A stretch of 64,000 nt of DNA from an uncultured Prochlorococcus sp. (GTDB lineage: Bacteria > Cyanobacteriota > Cyanobacteriia > PCC-6307 > Cyanobiaceae). A program made the translations under genes and the position numbers. Location: NCBI GenBank assembly GCA_902536455.1, contig CACAXN010000001.1, forward strand, positions 50,323-114,322, read 5' to 3'. The notes under the pieces were generated by a model, which saw only the letters and a program-made list of their open reading frames with translations, made no database searches and was not told the origin of the DNA. Of the stretch, positions 1 to 9,491 are shown piece by piece (positions within the stretch are counted from its first letter, which is position 1; each line of letters starts with the position of its first letter).

Positions 1-767
1 TGCATTAAGATTGACGTTGTAAGCCAAATTGGCCAAAAAATAAAATCCATTTGATTAATAAATCCGCATAATGCGAGAAAACTAGAAGTTAAAAAATAAC
101 AAATTTGAATAGTTATTCTTGTATTGTTCTGGAGGTTAACAGCGGAACTATTTATTCCAATTTTGATATCATATTTTTTATCTGCTAAAGCATAAATCGT
201 GTCAAAGCCAAAAGTCCAAAATATGGTAGCTAGCCAGCAAAACAATAAAACAATACTATTTAAATTTCCTTCATTTGCGGCCCAGGGAATTAAAACAGCA
301 AAACCCCAGCATATGGATAAGATTAATTGAGGATATTTAAACCATCTTTTGGCAGAAGGATAAATTAAAATAATAGGTAAAGCTAAAAAAGCAAGCGAAA
401 TGGAAAGGATTCTTCCAGGTTGAGGTAGTGACAAAGTTAAAAAGAAGCTACATAAAATTAAAAAGAAAAGAATTGAATAAGCCGTTTCAAGAGAGATTTT
501 ATTTGCAGCTAGAGGTCTATTTTTTGTCCTAAAAACTCTTTGATCAATTTTTTTGTCCCAAATATCGTTAACCACGCAGCCTAATCCACTTACTAGTAGT
601 CCTCCCAGAATTATTCTTAGCAACATTAAAAATGTTGGATTAGCGTCTGGGGTTAAATATAAACTCCATCCAGCAGGAATAAGTAAGATCATTCTTCCAG
701 TCGGCTTATTCCACCTTAGTAATTCAAAAAAAGTACTTAATTTGATTTGCCGATTTTTATCTTGCAT
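1..767 (-). CDS. ubiA: UbiA-family prenyltransferase (probable 4-hydroxybenzoate polyprenyltransferase), 3' end outside the window
   Basis: An integral membrane enzyme that joins a polyprenyl chain to an aromatic ring, most likely in plastoquinone synthesis. About 255 codons are visible. The N-terminal part carries the UbiA Asp-rich motif NDIWDKKID near residues 67-75, and several hydrophobic helices follow. The reading frame is still open at base 1, so the C-terminus and second Asp-rich motif are missing. I chose the ATG at 767 because AGG lies just upstream; an in-frame ATG at 788 is an alternative. It diverges from ppx. UbiA paralogues such as chlorophyll synthase share this fold, so the exact substrate is inferred. 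Confidence 0.85.
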   Translation of the reverse strand, partial: MQDKNRQIKLSTFFELLRWNKPTGRMILLIPAGWSLYLTPDANPTFLMLLRIILGGLLVSGLGCVVNDIWDKKIDQRVFRTKNRPLAANKISLETAYSILFFLILCSFFLTLSLPQPGRILSISLAFLALPIILIYPSAKRWFKYPQLILSICWGFAVLIPWAANEGNLNSIVLLFCWLATIFWTFGFDTIYALADKKYDIKIGINSSAVNLQNNTRITIQICYFLTSSFLALCGFINQMDFIFWPIWLTTSILM

Positions 768-892
768 ATGACCTATTGTATATTTCATAACTTTAAATAA
801 TTTTACTAGGATTAAATGATTTCTATTATTTAATAAACAATCTTAGGTATATTTATTAATGGATTAAAGATATCTGCATCTTATAAAAAGAA

Positions 893-2488
893 ATGATTCA
901 GAAACAAGATTTAAAATATTTTCAAAAAAAGCAAATTTTAGTAGCTTCTATAGATATTGGAACTAACTCTACACATCTCTTGGTAGCAGAAATTAATCTA
1001 GAATTAAAATCATTTTCAATAAAATTTACTGATAAATCAACCACTCGTCTTGGAGAAAAAGATGAGGAGGGTAATCTTACTGAAGAATCAATCCAAAGAG
1101 CATTAGTTACTCTTAAGCGATTTAACGCATATTGTAAAAGTAATGGAGTAAAACAAATAGTAACAGCTGCAACAAGTGCCGTTAGGGAAGCTCCAAACGG
1201 TCAAGATTTTATTAGAAGAGTTCTTGATGAAACTGATATTCAAATAGAAATGATAAGTGGATCTGAGGAAGCCAGATTAATTTACCTTGGGGTTCTTTCT
1301 GGTATGGCTTTTGAAGATCAGTCTTTTGTAATAATAGATATTGGAGGAGGATCTACAGAATTAATACTTGCAGATAAAAAAGATGCTATAGCTCTTACCA
1401 GTACGAGAATTGGTGCGGTAAGACTCAAAAATGATTTTTTAAATAAAGAGTCTATAAATTCACAAAGATCGATTTTTCTAACAACTTTTATTAAAGGATC
1501 TTTAGAACCATCTGTTCGAAAAATAGAGAGTAGATCTAAGGGAGATAAGCCTTTATCTATGATTGCAACCAGTGGCACTGCAACCTCATTAGGAAATTTG
1601 ATTTCAGATGATTTGGGAGAATCTAAACAAAAGTTGCATGGTTATAAATTTAAAAGGGAAAATTTACAAAATGTATTGGAAAAACTAATTAAATTGCCAG
1701 TTTCGGAAATCAAGAAAATACCTTCATTAAGTGAGAGAAGAGCAGAAATAATTATTCCAGGAGCATTGATATTAAACACCGCAATGGAGATGTTGAACTT
1801 TAATGAATTAATAATAAGTGAGAGGGCGCTTCGAGAGGGTTTGGTTGTAGATTGGATGCTTCGTAAAGGGATAATTAAAAATGAGTTAAATATTCAAAGC
1901 AATATTAGAAAAACAACTATAGTCCATCAGGCCAGAAAGTTTGGAGTAGATAATACAAGAGCTGAGAAAGTTATTGATATTGCCTTTCAAATCTATGATC
2001 AGACTAAAAATATCTTTCATAGCGATAATGACCCTAAAGCTAAAGAACTTCTTTGGGCAGCTTCTAATCTTTATAATTGTGGGAAATACGTGAATGTTGG
2101 TTCATATCACAAACACTCTTGGTACTTAATTAAAAATTGTGAGTTGTTGGGATATTCTGAAGCAGAAACAAATATTATTGCTTCAATTGCTAGGTACCAT
2201 AGAAAGACTCTTCCCAAGAAAAGACATGAGTCATGGCAAAATTTAATATCCAAAGAAGACAAAACATTAGTTCTTGAAATGTCATTAATCCTGAGACTAG
2301 CAGCTTCTCTTGATCAAAGACCTGATAAGGTGATCTCCTCAGTGCAAATAAAATTGCAGGAAAATATTCTTTCATTTGAACTTCTACCTTTAAGTAGAAA
2401 CCAAGATCTTCTTCTTGAAAAATGGAACTTAGGATTATGCCGTAATGTAATAAAAGAACTAAAGAATTTGGATTTAAATGTTATTTAG
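893..2488 (+). CDS. ppx: Exopolyphosphatase / Ppx-GppA phosphatase
   Basis: Hydrolyses terminal phosphates from polyphosphate or converts pppGpp to ppGpp; cytoplasmic. The 531-residue protein has the ASKHA-fold signature near the N-terminus (SIDIGTNSTHLLVAE, about residues 19-33) and the second glycine-rich phosphate loop IIDIGGGSTEL near residue 144. A C-terminal HD-like helical domain fills roughly residues 310-530, typical of long Ppx proteins. The ATG at 893 follows a purine-rich stretch. Its 3' end overlaps the convergent HTH gene by 8 bases. Ppx and GppA activities cannot be told apart from sequence alone. Confidence 0.93.
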   Translation: MIQKQDLKYFQKKQILVASIDIGTNSTHLLVAEINLELKSFSIKFTDKSTTRLGEKDEEGNLTEESIQRALVTLKRFNAYCKSNGVKQIVTAATSAVREAPNGQDFIRRVLDETDIQIEMISGSEEARLIYLGVLSGMAFEDQSFVIIDIGGGSTELILADKKDAIALTSTRIGAVRLKNDFLNKESINSQRSIFLTTFIKGSLEPSVRKIESRSKGDKPLSMIATSGTATSLGNLISDDLGESKQKLHGYKFKRENLQNVLEKLIKLPVSEIKKIPSLSERRAEIIIPGALILNTAMEMLNFNELIISERALREGLVVDWMLRKGIIKNELNIQSNIRKTTIVHQARKFGVDNTRAEKVIDIAFQIYDQTKNIFHSDNDPKAKELLWAASNLYNCGKYVNVGSYHKHSWYLIKNCELLGYSEAETNIIASIARYHRKTLPKKRHESWQNLISKEDKTLVLEMSLILRLAASLDQRPDKVISSVQIKLQENILSFELLPLSRNQDLLLEKWNLGLCRNVIKELKNLDLNVI

Positions 2489-2975
2489 TTTTTTTAATAA
2501 GTTCTTGTTTTGGAGTTTGATTCTGAAAAGAGTCTGAAAATAAATTCAAAATTAATGACGAGGCGATTAGTCCGAGAAAGCCTGAAATTAAAATAAATAT
2601 TAGGAATCCTACTGGATTAAAATTCTTAGATTGCCTAGATTTGTAATTTTTTTTGGAAACTTCTTCAACTATTTCTTCAATTTTCACTTCTTTCCTCTTT
2701 GTCTTTAATTCATCCATTAAAAATTCTGTATCAAGTTTGAGCTTCTGTGAAATACGCCTAATCATTGCTTTGACAAATACTTCTTCAGGTAGTTTTTCTT
2801 CATTACCTTCCTCTATGGCTTCAAGTTGATGAGCTCCTATTTTTAAATCAGAAGCCAATTCTTCAATAGATTGATTTTTACTTAACCTAGCCTCTTTAAT
2901 AAAATTTCCGATTCTCTTTAAAGAGGGATCTCCTCCATTATTGTTGATTTCCGAAACAGATTTTATTTCTTTCAA
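2481..2975 (-). CDS. RodZ-like helix-turn-helix membrane protein
   Basis: A 164-residue protein with an N-terminal HTH of the RodZ/HTH_25 type (about residues 20-90, including IGNFIKEARLSKNQSIEELA). A charged linker follows, then one transmembrane segment near residues 120-145, then a short C-terminal tail. RodZ links the MreB cytoskeleton to the membrane; here the periplasmic domain is almost absent, so a reduced RodZ or another membrane-bound regulator are both possible. The only plausible start is TTG at 2975. It lies upstream of cobM on the same strand. Confidence 0.7.
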   Translation of the reverse strand: MKEIKSVSEINNNGGDPSLKRIGNFIKEARLSKNQSIEELASDLKIGAHQLEAIEEGNEEKLPEEVFVKAMIRRISQKLKLDTEFLMDELKTKRKEVKIEEIVEEVSKKNYKSRQSKNFNPVGFLIFILISGFLGLIASSLILNLFSDSFQNQTPKQELIKKTK

Positions 2976-3030
2976 AGCAAGTAAATTTTTACTAATTATA
3001 GTAATTAATATTTTTCTAACAACTTAAAGA

Positions 3031-3786
3031 TTATTTATTCCTAAAGAGATGTCTATAAGATGGATTATAAAGATTAGATCTTTTTTGAGAATTACTAATT
3101 GCTGGGCTAATTATGTAAATGGTTGTTCTAATTAGTCTTTTCTCAATAGAAAATTTTTCCATATCTTTTAATTCTATTAATGATGTCCAACCATCATCCC
3201 AAGATACTCTAAATCCAACAATCACTTTAGTCTCTGGAGGGTAGAACTCTAGTAGGGTTTCTTGAGACCTTTTCACATGCCTAGCACTTAGATAAAGACA
3301 TATAGAGGAATTGTGTTTCGCAAGATCTTTCAGAGATTCTTTTTCGGGCATCCCTGTTCGCCCTCCTGCTCTAGTTAAAATTATTGTTTGCGTTACGTCA
3401 GGGATGGTTAACTCAGCTTCATGATATGCTGCAGCAACTTGAAAAGCACTTACTCCAGGAACAACCTCGGTTTCAATTTTTTCGTTTTTTAAAATTTCGA
3501 TTTGCTCTCTAATTGCTCCAAAAAGACAAGGGTCTCCATCATGCAACCTTACAACAGTTTTCCCTGCCTGAAATTTTTCTATCATAATTGAGGATATTTG
3601 CTCTAAGTTGAGCGAACTCGTTTTTATTTTTTCAGAACCTTCTTTAGCAAAATCTAAAATCTTTTCAGGAATTAGAGAATCAGTCCAAATAATGATATCT
3701 GCAATTTTTATCTTTTTTAATGCTTTTAAAGTTAATAATTCTGGATCGCCTGGACCAACGCCAATAAAGGATATTTTATTATCCAT
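3031..3786 (-). CDS. cobM: Precorrin-4 C11-methyltransferase
   Basis: Transfers a methyl group from S-adenosylmethionine to C-11 of precorrin-4 in corrin ring (cobalamin) synthesis; cytoplasmic. The protein shows the tetrapyrrole methylase pattern: [15 protein letters not shown] at the N-terminus, then [12 protein letters not shown] and an [14 protein letters not shown] segment. I prefer the ATG at 3786 (251 residues); a GTG at 3804 would add six residues and lengthen the overlap with lgt. With the 3786 start the overlap with the upstream lgt gene is 8 bases, which suggests translational coupling. cobK and cobO of the same pathway are elsewhere in the window. Confidence 0.93.
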   Translation of the reverse strand: MDNKISFIGVGPGDPELLTLKALKKIKIADIIIWTDSLIPEKILDFAKEGSEKIKTSSLNLEQISSIMIEKFQAGKTVVRLHDGDPCLFGAIREQIEILKNEKIETEVVPGVSAFQVAAAYHEAELTIPDVTQTIILTRAGGRTGMPEKESLKDLAKHNSSICLYLSARHVKRSQETLLEFYPPETKVIVGFRVSWDDGWTSLIELKDMEKFSIEKRLIRTTIYIISPAISNSQKRSNLYNPSYRHLFRNK

Positions 3787-4672
3787 TCTTTCTATTTTTC
3801 CCACTATATGTTCTCAATCTTAAAAAAAATATTCCAATTAATCCAGAAGAAAATAGAAAAATACTTATAAATTGAGCCATTCTTATACCGCCATCACAGA
3901 AAGGTGGCAGCCCACCAATGCATAATGGGTCAGTTCTTAAACCCTCAATCCAGAATCTTCCAAAGCTATAACTTATTAAATAAAGACAGCTAATAAAGCC
4001 AGGCCTGTAAAAATCTGTTTTATTTTGTTTATTAAAGGTAATAATAAGGACGATAAAAATTAAAAGATTCCAAAATGACTCATAGAGAAATGTAGGATGA
4101 AAAAATTCATAATTTAGAAATTCTAAAGGCCTATTTTGGATAGGTATAAATAATTTCCAAGGCAAATTTGTGGGAGATCCAAAGGCTTCATTATTGAAAA
4201 AATTTCCCCATCTTCCTATTGATTGTCCAAGAATAATAGAGGGTATTAATATATCAATAAAAGTTTTCAAATTAATTTTTTTCGACTTACAGAAATAGAT
4301 AATAGATACTAATCCTCCAATGAGACCTCCATGGATTGCTATGCCTCCTTCCCAAACTGCAAGAAAAGAAGGTATTTGAATGATGTTATTGAATAGTTCA
4401 AAAGAAGTAAAAAAGTTTTCTCCGCTATATTGCCTCCACTCAAAAATTACATAATAAGCTCTAGCTCCAATTATTGAAGAAATTATTAATGATGGAAGTA
4501 TTTCACTAATGTACTCTGGGTTAATATTTCTTTCCTTAGCTAGTTTTTTAGAGACAAATAGGCCTATTAAAACTGAAATCGAAATAAGCAGTCCGTACCA
4601 TCTGATAGTTACAAATCCTAAATTTAAAAAAGTTTCTCCTGGAGATTGTATAAAAGCTTGAAGTATAAGCAT
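3779..4672 (-). CDS. lgt: Prolipoprotein diacylglyceryl transferase
   Basis: Attaches diacylglycerol to the lipobox cysteine of prelipoproteins; a polytopic plasma membrane enzyme. The 297-residue protein has the family motifs HGGLIGG (around residue 118) and [13 protein letters not shown] (around 153), and about seven hydrophobic helices. The ATG at 4672 is clear. It sits between petA (10 bases upstream) and cobM (overlapping downstream), so petC-petA-lgt-cobM may be one transcript. Confidence 0.95.
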   Translation of the reverse strand: MLILQAFIQSPGETFLNLGFVTIRWYGLLISISVLIGLFVSKKLAKERNINPEYISEILPSLIISSIIGARAYYVIFEWRQYSGENFFTSFELFNNIIQIPSFLAVWEGGIAIHGGLIGGLVSIIYFCKSKKINLKTFIDILIPSIILGQSIGRWGNFFNNEAFGSPTNLPWKLFIPIQNRPLEFLNYEFFHPTFLYESFWNLLIFIVLIITFNKQNKTDFYRPGFISCLYLISYSFGRFWIEGLRTDPLCIGGLPPFCDGGIRMAQFISIFLFSSGLIGIFFLRLRTYSGKNRKNG

Positions 4673-4682
4673 TTAAAGAAAG

Positions 4683-5636
4683 TTAGATACCCTCTGCTGC
4701 TTGAACTTTTTCTACTTGTTTTTTCTTTAATACTAAAAGTATTTGTGTTAGGCCTACACCAATGAAGAATGCAATCAATCCAATTACTCTATAAGGACTC
4801 TGAAGCACAATCTCAGCATCTAATTGCCCAAAGCCACCAACGTTGGGATCATTAGTAAGAGGGTCGCCTGAATTAATTTTGTCTTGTGCTTTTACGATAA
4901 GTTGAGGACCAACGGGCACTGCTTCAGTAGTCATCTCACCATTCTCGTTTTCTATATTGACCTTATAGCTACCATCTTCAATCGTTTCTATTGAATTTAT
5001 AGTTCCTGAGGTAGAGGAGGTGAAAACTACATTATTGCTTTTGTCTCCAGTTGGGTATACCTGACCTCTACCTCTATTGCCTCCGATATGTAACGAGTAT
5101 TTTCCATAGTGATATTCTTTATTAGTGGATGGATCAGGGGAAAGTACAGGGAAAACGATTTCTTTATTGGTATCGCCAGGTAGAGGTCCAACAAGGATGA
5201 TATTATCTTTCTCTTCACTGTAATTAGTAAAATATACCCCTTCTGTCTCCTCTTTGATTTCTTCGGTCCATCTTTCTTGAGGGGCAAGTTTAAAGCCATC
5301 AGGCAGCATTACAACAGCCCCAACTTGTAATGGAACTTCAGAACCATCAGCCCCGATTTCTTTCAAATCATTTTTGTAGGGTATTTTGACTACAGCCTTG
5401 AAAACACTGTCTGCTCCAACAGATTGTGGAACCTCTGCAATTGTAGGCATTTGAGCTAGATGACAATTTGCACAGACTATCTTGCCTGTGGCTTCTCTTG
5501 GGGATTCGTAGTTTTGTTGAGCCCAAAATGGATAAGCAAAAGTGATCTTTGGATAAAATACAATGCTCGAAATAAAAAACAGAGTAAAGATAAATAAACT
5601 TGTTTTTTTCATGATTTGATTTTTAAGACCTATCAT
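4683..5636 (-). CDS. petA: Apocytochrome f
   Basis: The c-type haem subunit of the cytochrome b6f complex, which passes electrons from the Rieske protein to plastocyanin. With the ATG at 5636 the protein has 317 residues: a signal peptide, a mature N-terminus at YPFWAQQ (its Tyr is the axial haem ligand), the haem-binding CANCH motif, a large lumenal domain and a C-terminal membrane anchor near residues 280-300. An upstream GTG/ATG region at 5654 would overlap petC; the internal ATG at 5609 is also possible because it begins the signal peptide directly. It lies 5 bases after petC. Confidence 0.97.
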   Translation of the reverse strand: MIGLKNQIMKKTSLFIFTLFFISSIVFYPKITFAYPFWAQQNYESPREATGKIVCANCHLAQMPTIAEVPQSVGADSVFKAVVKIPYKNDLKEIGADGSEVPLQVGAVVMLPDGFKLAPQERWTEEIKEETEGVYFTNYSEEKDNIILVGPLPGDTNKEIVFPVLSPDPSTNKEYHYGKYSLHIGGNRGRGQVYPTGDKSNNVVFTSSTSGTINSIETIEDGSYKVNIENENGEMTTEAVPVGPQLIVKAQDKINSGDPLTNDPNVGGFGQLDAEIVLQSPYRVIGLIAFFIGVGLTQILLVLKKKQVEKVQAAEGI

Positions 5637-5641
5637 TTTTT

Positions 5642-6178
5642 TTATGCCCACCATGGATTCTCATTAGTCCTAAAGTCAGTTTCCGACCATTGTTTGACGA
5701 GTACAGCATCATCTTCAATATCGACATGCGCTAGCGCTAAAGATAAAGGAGCAGGCCCTCTGACTACCTTCCCATTTGTATCGTACTGACTGCCATGACA
5801 AGGACATATAAATTTATTAGCACCACTATCCCATGGGACAACGCAACCTAAATGAGTACATATTGCATTTAAACCAAATTCCCCAATTTCACCACCCTCA
5901 TTAACTATTAAATAAGTTGGATCTCCCTTTAGACCCTGCACTAGACTTCTATCTCCTGCTTGATGGTTAGCTAACCATCCTGTCTTAGTTATTGGATTCC
6001 CTAATTCATCTTTTGCAGAAGTTCCACCCCCGCCTCCGCCTGCTCTTAAAGGCATGAAATAATTTGCTACGGGGTAAAGGGCTCCTAAAGCTACACCAGT
6101 TGCAGTACCAAATGTAAGAAGATTCATAAATTGCCTTCGACCCATTGAAGGGACATCATTGGAACTTAATTGAGTCAT
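5642..6178 (-). CDS. petC: Cytochrome b6f Rieske iron-sulfur subunit
   Basis: Carries the 2Fe-2S cluster that oxidises plastoquinol in cytochrome b6f. The 178-residue protein has a twin-arginine N-terminus (GRRQFMNLL, residues 13-21), one transmembrane helix, a glycine-rich hinge, and the two Rieske boxes CTHLGC and CPCHGSQY near residues 108-130. Start ATG at 6178. First gene of the petC-petA pair. The RR motif means export or insertion by the Tat system, and tatC lies only about 400 bases away. Confidence 0.98.
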   Translation of the reverse strand: MTQLSSNDVPSMGRRQFMNLLTFGTATGVALGALYPVANYFMPLRAGGGGGGTSAKDELGNPITKTGWLANHQAGDRSLVQGLKGDPTYLIVNEGGEIGEFGLNAICTHLGCVVPWDSGANKFICPCHGSQYDTNGKVVRGPAPLSLALAHVDIEDDAVLVKQWSETDFRTNENPWWA

Positions 6179-6301
6179 TCGCTACTTGATTCTGTTATTT
6201 ATTAGTTATTATGGAACAAATTATTCAACTAATGTTGCAAATAGATAGGACTTTTAATAATTTAAAGTAAAAGTTTAGGAAGTCTTAATTAATCGATTTA
6301 A

Positions 6302-6619
6302 ATGAACCCATTGCTATTAGATGAAGTTATCCATTATTTGATTCATCGCTGGGGGAGAAAATATGATTTTAGACTCTTTAGAAGAGGAAAATTTGTTTAT
6401 TTTCAAATGATGTGGGGATTTCTTGGACAAGAATCATTTCCTTTAAGTGAAGATGAATATAAAAAATCGATAGCTGTTAAAATCGAGATTTTAAATAGAT
6501 GTGGATATTCAGAAGAAGTAAGGGAGTGGCTAAAGAAAGTCAATGCGAAGCCAAGGTTAGGTAGAGCTGTCAGCTTGCAATTAAATCTTAATGAGAAGAT
6601 GAAAGAGTTTTTGACTTAA
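6302..6619 (+). CDS. DUF3067 family protein
   Basis: A 105-residue soluble protein conserved in cyanobacteria and plastid-bearing eukaryotes; I recognise it as DUF3067. It has no signal peptide or membrane helix. The sequence is rich in aromatic and basic residues in its first half (for example HRWGRKYDFRLFRRG). It is divergent from petC and its last 32 bases overlap the convergent tatC gene. Its position between b6f and Tat genes hints at a link with photosynthetic complex assembly, but that is context only. Confidence 0.8.
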   Translation: MNPLLLDEVIHYLIHRWGRKYDFRLFRRGKFVYFQMMWGFLGQESFPLSEDEYKKSIAVKIEILNRCGYSEEVREWLKKVNAKPRLGRAVSLQLNLNEKMKEFLT

Positions 6620-7346
6620 GATTTTCTGATAAGTAAGTTAATCCAGTACCCACAAAAAATAAAAACACAATCGATATAGATAGTAATGACATTGTCAATG
6701 GGTCTGTTGAAGGGGTAATCACTGCAGATAAGATTGCGGAGGAGATTACAACTATCTTCCAATTCGAGATCATTTTTTCTGTCGTAATTATTCCAAGAGA
6801 ACCAAGAATAAATTGTAATACTGGCAATTGAAAAGCTATTGCAGTGCTAGACATTAATAAAAGAACAAAATCAAAATATCTCTCTATAGACCAAGTTGGT
6901 TCAACAATATCAGCACCGAAAGTAATAAAGAAATTTATTGCTGCAGGGACTAATATCCACCATGAAAAAATTAATCCTAAAAAAAACAGAAGACCTGAAC
7001 CAAAAACTGCTGGCAAGATAAGGCTTTTTTCTTGTTTTGTTAACCCAGGGGAAATGAACAATATTATTTGATAGATTATATAAGGAAAAGAAACTATTAA
7101 TCCGCTGTAGCCTGCAACTTTAATAGCGACAAATAAAAACTCTCCCGGAGCAAGTTGTAGTAAATGAATATCACCAGCAGGAATTTCTAGAAAAGATATT
7201 AATGGCTTTATAATTAGGAAACTAAAAAATATTGATATCAGTATTGAGTAAATTGAGTTAAGTATTCTTTGACGAAGCTCTTCTAAATGATCGCTAAAAG
7301 TCATTGATTCTGATAATTTATTTTCATTCTCACTTGTACCTTTCAT
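6588..7346 (-). CDS. tatC: Sec-independent protein translocase TatC
   Basis: Receptor subunit of the twin-arginine translocase, which exports folded, often cofactor-loaded proteins. The 252-residue protein has the conserved cytoplasmic start (SMTFSDHLEELRQRI) followed by six hydrophobic helices. Start ATG at 7346. It converges with the DUF3067 gene with a 32-base antisense overlap. The Rieske protein PetC, a classic Tat substrate, is encoded nearby. Confidence 0.96.
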   Translation of the reverse strand: MKGTSENENKLSESMTFSDHLEELRQRILNSIYSILISIFFSFLIIKPLISFLEIPAGDIHLLQLAPGEFLFVAIKVAGYSGLIVSFPYIIYQIILFISPGLTKQEKSLILPAVFGSGLLFFLGLIFSWWILVPAAINFFITFGADIVEPTWSIERYFDFVLLLMSSTAIAFQLPVLQFILGSLGIITTEKMISNWKIVVISSAILSAVITPSTDPLTMSLLSISIVFLFFVGTGLTYLSENLKSKTLSSSH

Positions 7347-7427
7347 TATTTTTTGATAAAGATTATGTAAGAAAAAGTTTTAAAATTAATCTTGCCAAAG
7401 CCTAAATTTATTTTTCGATAAATTTTA

Positions 7428-7688
7428 TTATTTGCTTAATTTGGGATTAGTGGGATCTGGTAATAAGAAAGGAGGGGCATCATTCAAAGATGATTCACCA
7501 TAAGTTTCATATTCTCTATATCCACCCATTTTCCCATTTGTTTTCATTAGAGCGCTTACAAAGGCGAGTAGTAAGAAAACAGTAGGAGCTCCTATTATTA
7601 ATGCAGCACCAAATAGATATCCAACAATAAATTCTGGAAAACTATGATTTCCTAAAAATTCATGAGTGCCTAAAAGAAAATCAAACAT
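7428..7688 (-). CDS. Small membrane protein of unknown function (86 aa)
   Basis: The protein has 86 residues with one long hydrophobic stretch (about residues 18-48, with FIVGYLFGAALIIGAPTVF). The hydrophilic C-terminal tail is rich in Pro, Asn and Tyr. No family is recognised with certainty; the single helix plus Pro-rich tail resembles small photosystem or NDH-1 accessory subunits, but no motif proves it. ATG start at 7688. It lies between rqcH and tatC on the same strand, with gaps of 29 and 81 bases. Confidence 0.7.
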   Translation of the reverse strand: MFDFLLGTHEFLGNHSFPEFIVGYLFGAALIIGAPTVFLLLAFVSALMKTNGKMGGYREYETYGESSLNDAPPFLLPDPTNPKLSK

Positions 7689-7717
7689 TTAGATTTAAAA
7701 TTTTTTTTTATTATAAA

Positions 7718-9418
7718 CTAAATTACTGTTTTAAGATTTTTTTTAATGTAATCTTCTCCTCTTGTAGGATTTCCCCAAATAATTTCTCCATTTTTAAAAG
7801 AAACGCAACCCGGTCCTCCTTTTTTTATTTTTTGTAAATCTTTAATTTTAACTAAATTAATTGGTACTTTTATGTTTCTTTTTGCCTTACTAAATAAAGC
7901 AGCTAAATCTGCAGCTATTTGAAGATCTTGTTCAGATGCTTCTTGAGATGAAGACTTCAAAACTACATGACTTCCTGGCGATTCCTGTGCATGAAACCAT
8001 AAATCGCCTTTTTTCGAAAACTTAAAGCTTATTAATTCATTTTGCCTCATATTTCTCCCTACCTGAAGCTTCAATCCTGTAGGAGTGTCAACTTGAATTG
8101 GTAAAGATTGTATCTCAGATGTACTTTTCTTATATTCTTTTTGCCTCTTGATATTAATATTAAACTCATTACAAATTTCTTCCATAATTTCTTCTAGTAA
8201 TTTAATTCTTACGACAAGCTCTTCATGATTTAAAGAATTTAGATTTTCTAGAAGTGTAGTGAATTCATCTAATCTTTCTAAATTTGTTTTATAAATACTT
8301 AATCTTTCTTTTATTAATTCTCCAGATCTCTTAAGTTTTTTTGACTTTTTATATAGTTTTTGACCTTTAATAATATCTCTTTTATTAAGTTCATTTAAAC
8401 TGAATATATTGTCCGCTTTTTCTTTATATAACTCGTAGTTTTCAGATTTCTTCAGAAGATTATATTGAATATCTAAATTCCTTTTTTCAGTATTGGTTTG
8501 TTTAAAAATTATCCCTTCAATTTTCTTTTCTAATAATTTAAGTTTTTTTTGCTTCAGATGATTATCATAATAATTCTCTAAACCGGTGCATAAATCTATT
8601 TTATTTTCGTAATTAATTTCTTTATCTAAAAACCAAACGCAATAAAAATCTTTATTAAATATGGAAAAGTTAAATTTATTGTTTTTAAACCTAATTATCC
8701 AAATTTTCCAATTTTTAAATATCTCCTTTAAGTCTGAATCGCTAATGAAGTCGATATTTTTTTCCATTATTTCCGAATTTCCAGTTTTGCTAACTACCTC
8801 TATTTGTTTTGTGAGTATAGGACTTACACCTTGATAAGTATTTATTAAACAGTATTTCAAAGACTCAGGTACTATTGAAATTGAGTCTTTCCAAGATTGA
8901 AAAGTCTCATCTTCTCTAGGTTGTTTTTTGAGATTGACTGGAGGGCCAGAATAAATTGATCCTGTTGAAATTGTTCTAAAACTAGATTGACTTGATTTAA
9001 TTTGTTTACCAACTGCAATTATTTTATGTTTATTATCCAAATAAAAAATGTTACTGTGTTTACCCATTAATTCAAAAATTAAATACTTACTAATTTCATC
9101 TCCTGGTTTTTTTACAAAACCAAATTTTATAACTCTCTCGAAATTATCTTGATCAATCGAAACTAAAGCCATATACTTTAATCCGTATCTTATTTGTTTA
9201 GAAAGTGTGCTTTCTCTCCCAATCTTTTCTGGCTTTTTTATCTTTAATATTCTAGGCGAGTCTCCATTCCATGAAACTTCTAACCATGTTTGAGAATCAA
9301 TTCCTCTGAAACATAATTGAACTGTATTAGGATCTGGTTGTTGGGCAGTTTCAAACTTTGTAGGTAAGATATTCTTTGTTAAATAATGCAAGACAGATTT
9401 AATAGATGTAATATCCAT
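7718..9418 (-). CDS. NFACT / Rqc2 family protein (RqcH-like)
   Basis: Family members bind stalled 50S-nascent chain complexes and recruit tRNA-Ala to add C-terminal alanine tails (ribosome quality control). The protein has the NFACT-N domain, a long central coiled coil (about residues 270-420, Lys/Glu/Leu-rich) and the NFACT-R domain with the signature DLWFHAQESPGSHVVLK near residues 475-490. I prefer the ATG at 9418 (566 aa), since it places the start as in other cyanobacterial homologues; a GTG at 9460 would add 14 residues. It diverges from gmk. Older annotations call this family fibronectin-binding. Confidence 0.88.
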   Translation of the reverse strand: MDITSIKSVLHYLTKNILPTKFETAQQPDPNTVQLCFRGIDSQTWLEVSWNGDSPRILKIKKPEKIGRESTLSKQIRYGLKYMALVSIDQDNFERVIKFGFVKKPGDEISKYLIFELMGKHSNIFYLDNKHKIIAVGKQIKSSQSSFRTISTGSIYSGPPVNLKKQPREDETFQSWKDSISIVPESLKYCLINTYQGVSPILTKQIEVVSKTGNSEIMEKNIDFISDSDLKEIFKNWKIWIIRFKNNKFNFSIFNKDFYCVWFLDKEINYENKIDLCTGLENYYDNHLKQKKLKLLEKKIEGIIFKQTNTEKRNLDIQYNLLKKSENYELYKEKADNIFSLNELNKRDIIKGQKLYKKSKKLKRSGELIKERLSIYKTNLERLDEFTTLLENLNSLNHEELVVRIKLLEEIMEEICNEFNINIKRQKEYKKSTSEIQSLPIQVDTPTGLKLQVGRNMRQNELISFKFSKKGDLWFHAQESPGSHVVLKSSSQEASEQDLQIAADLAALFSKAKRNIKVPINLVKIKDLQKIKKGGPGCVSFKNGEIIWGNPTRGEDYIKKNLKTVI

Positions 9419-9491
9419 TATCTGTGGAACACCTTTTTGCACTAATCCTTTAAAGTTCACAAGATGTTTATTTTACTGTAAAAAATTTAAT

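Noticed and set aside
553..771. Open plus-strand frame of 72 codons opposite ubiA
   Set aside because: It is antisense to the conserved UbiA Asp-rich motif region and has no protein-like features of its own.
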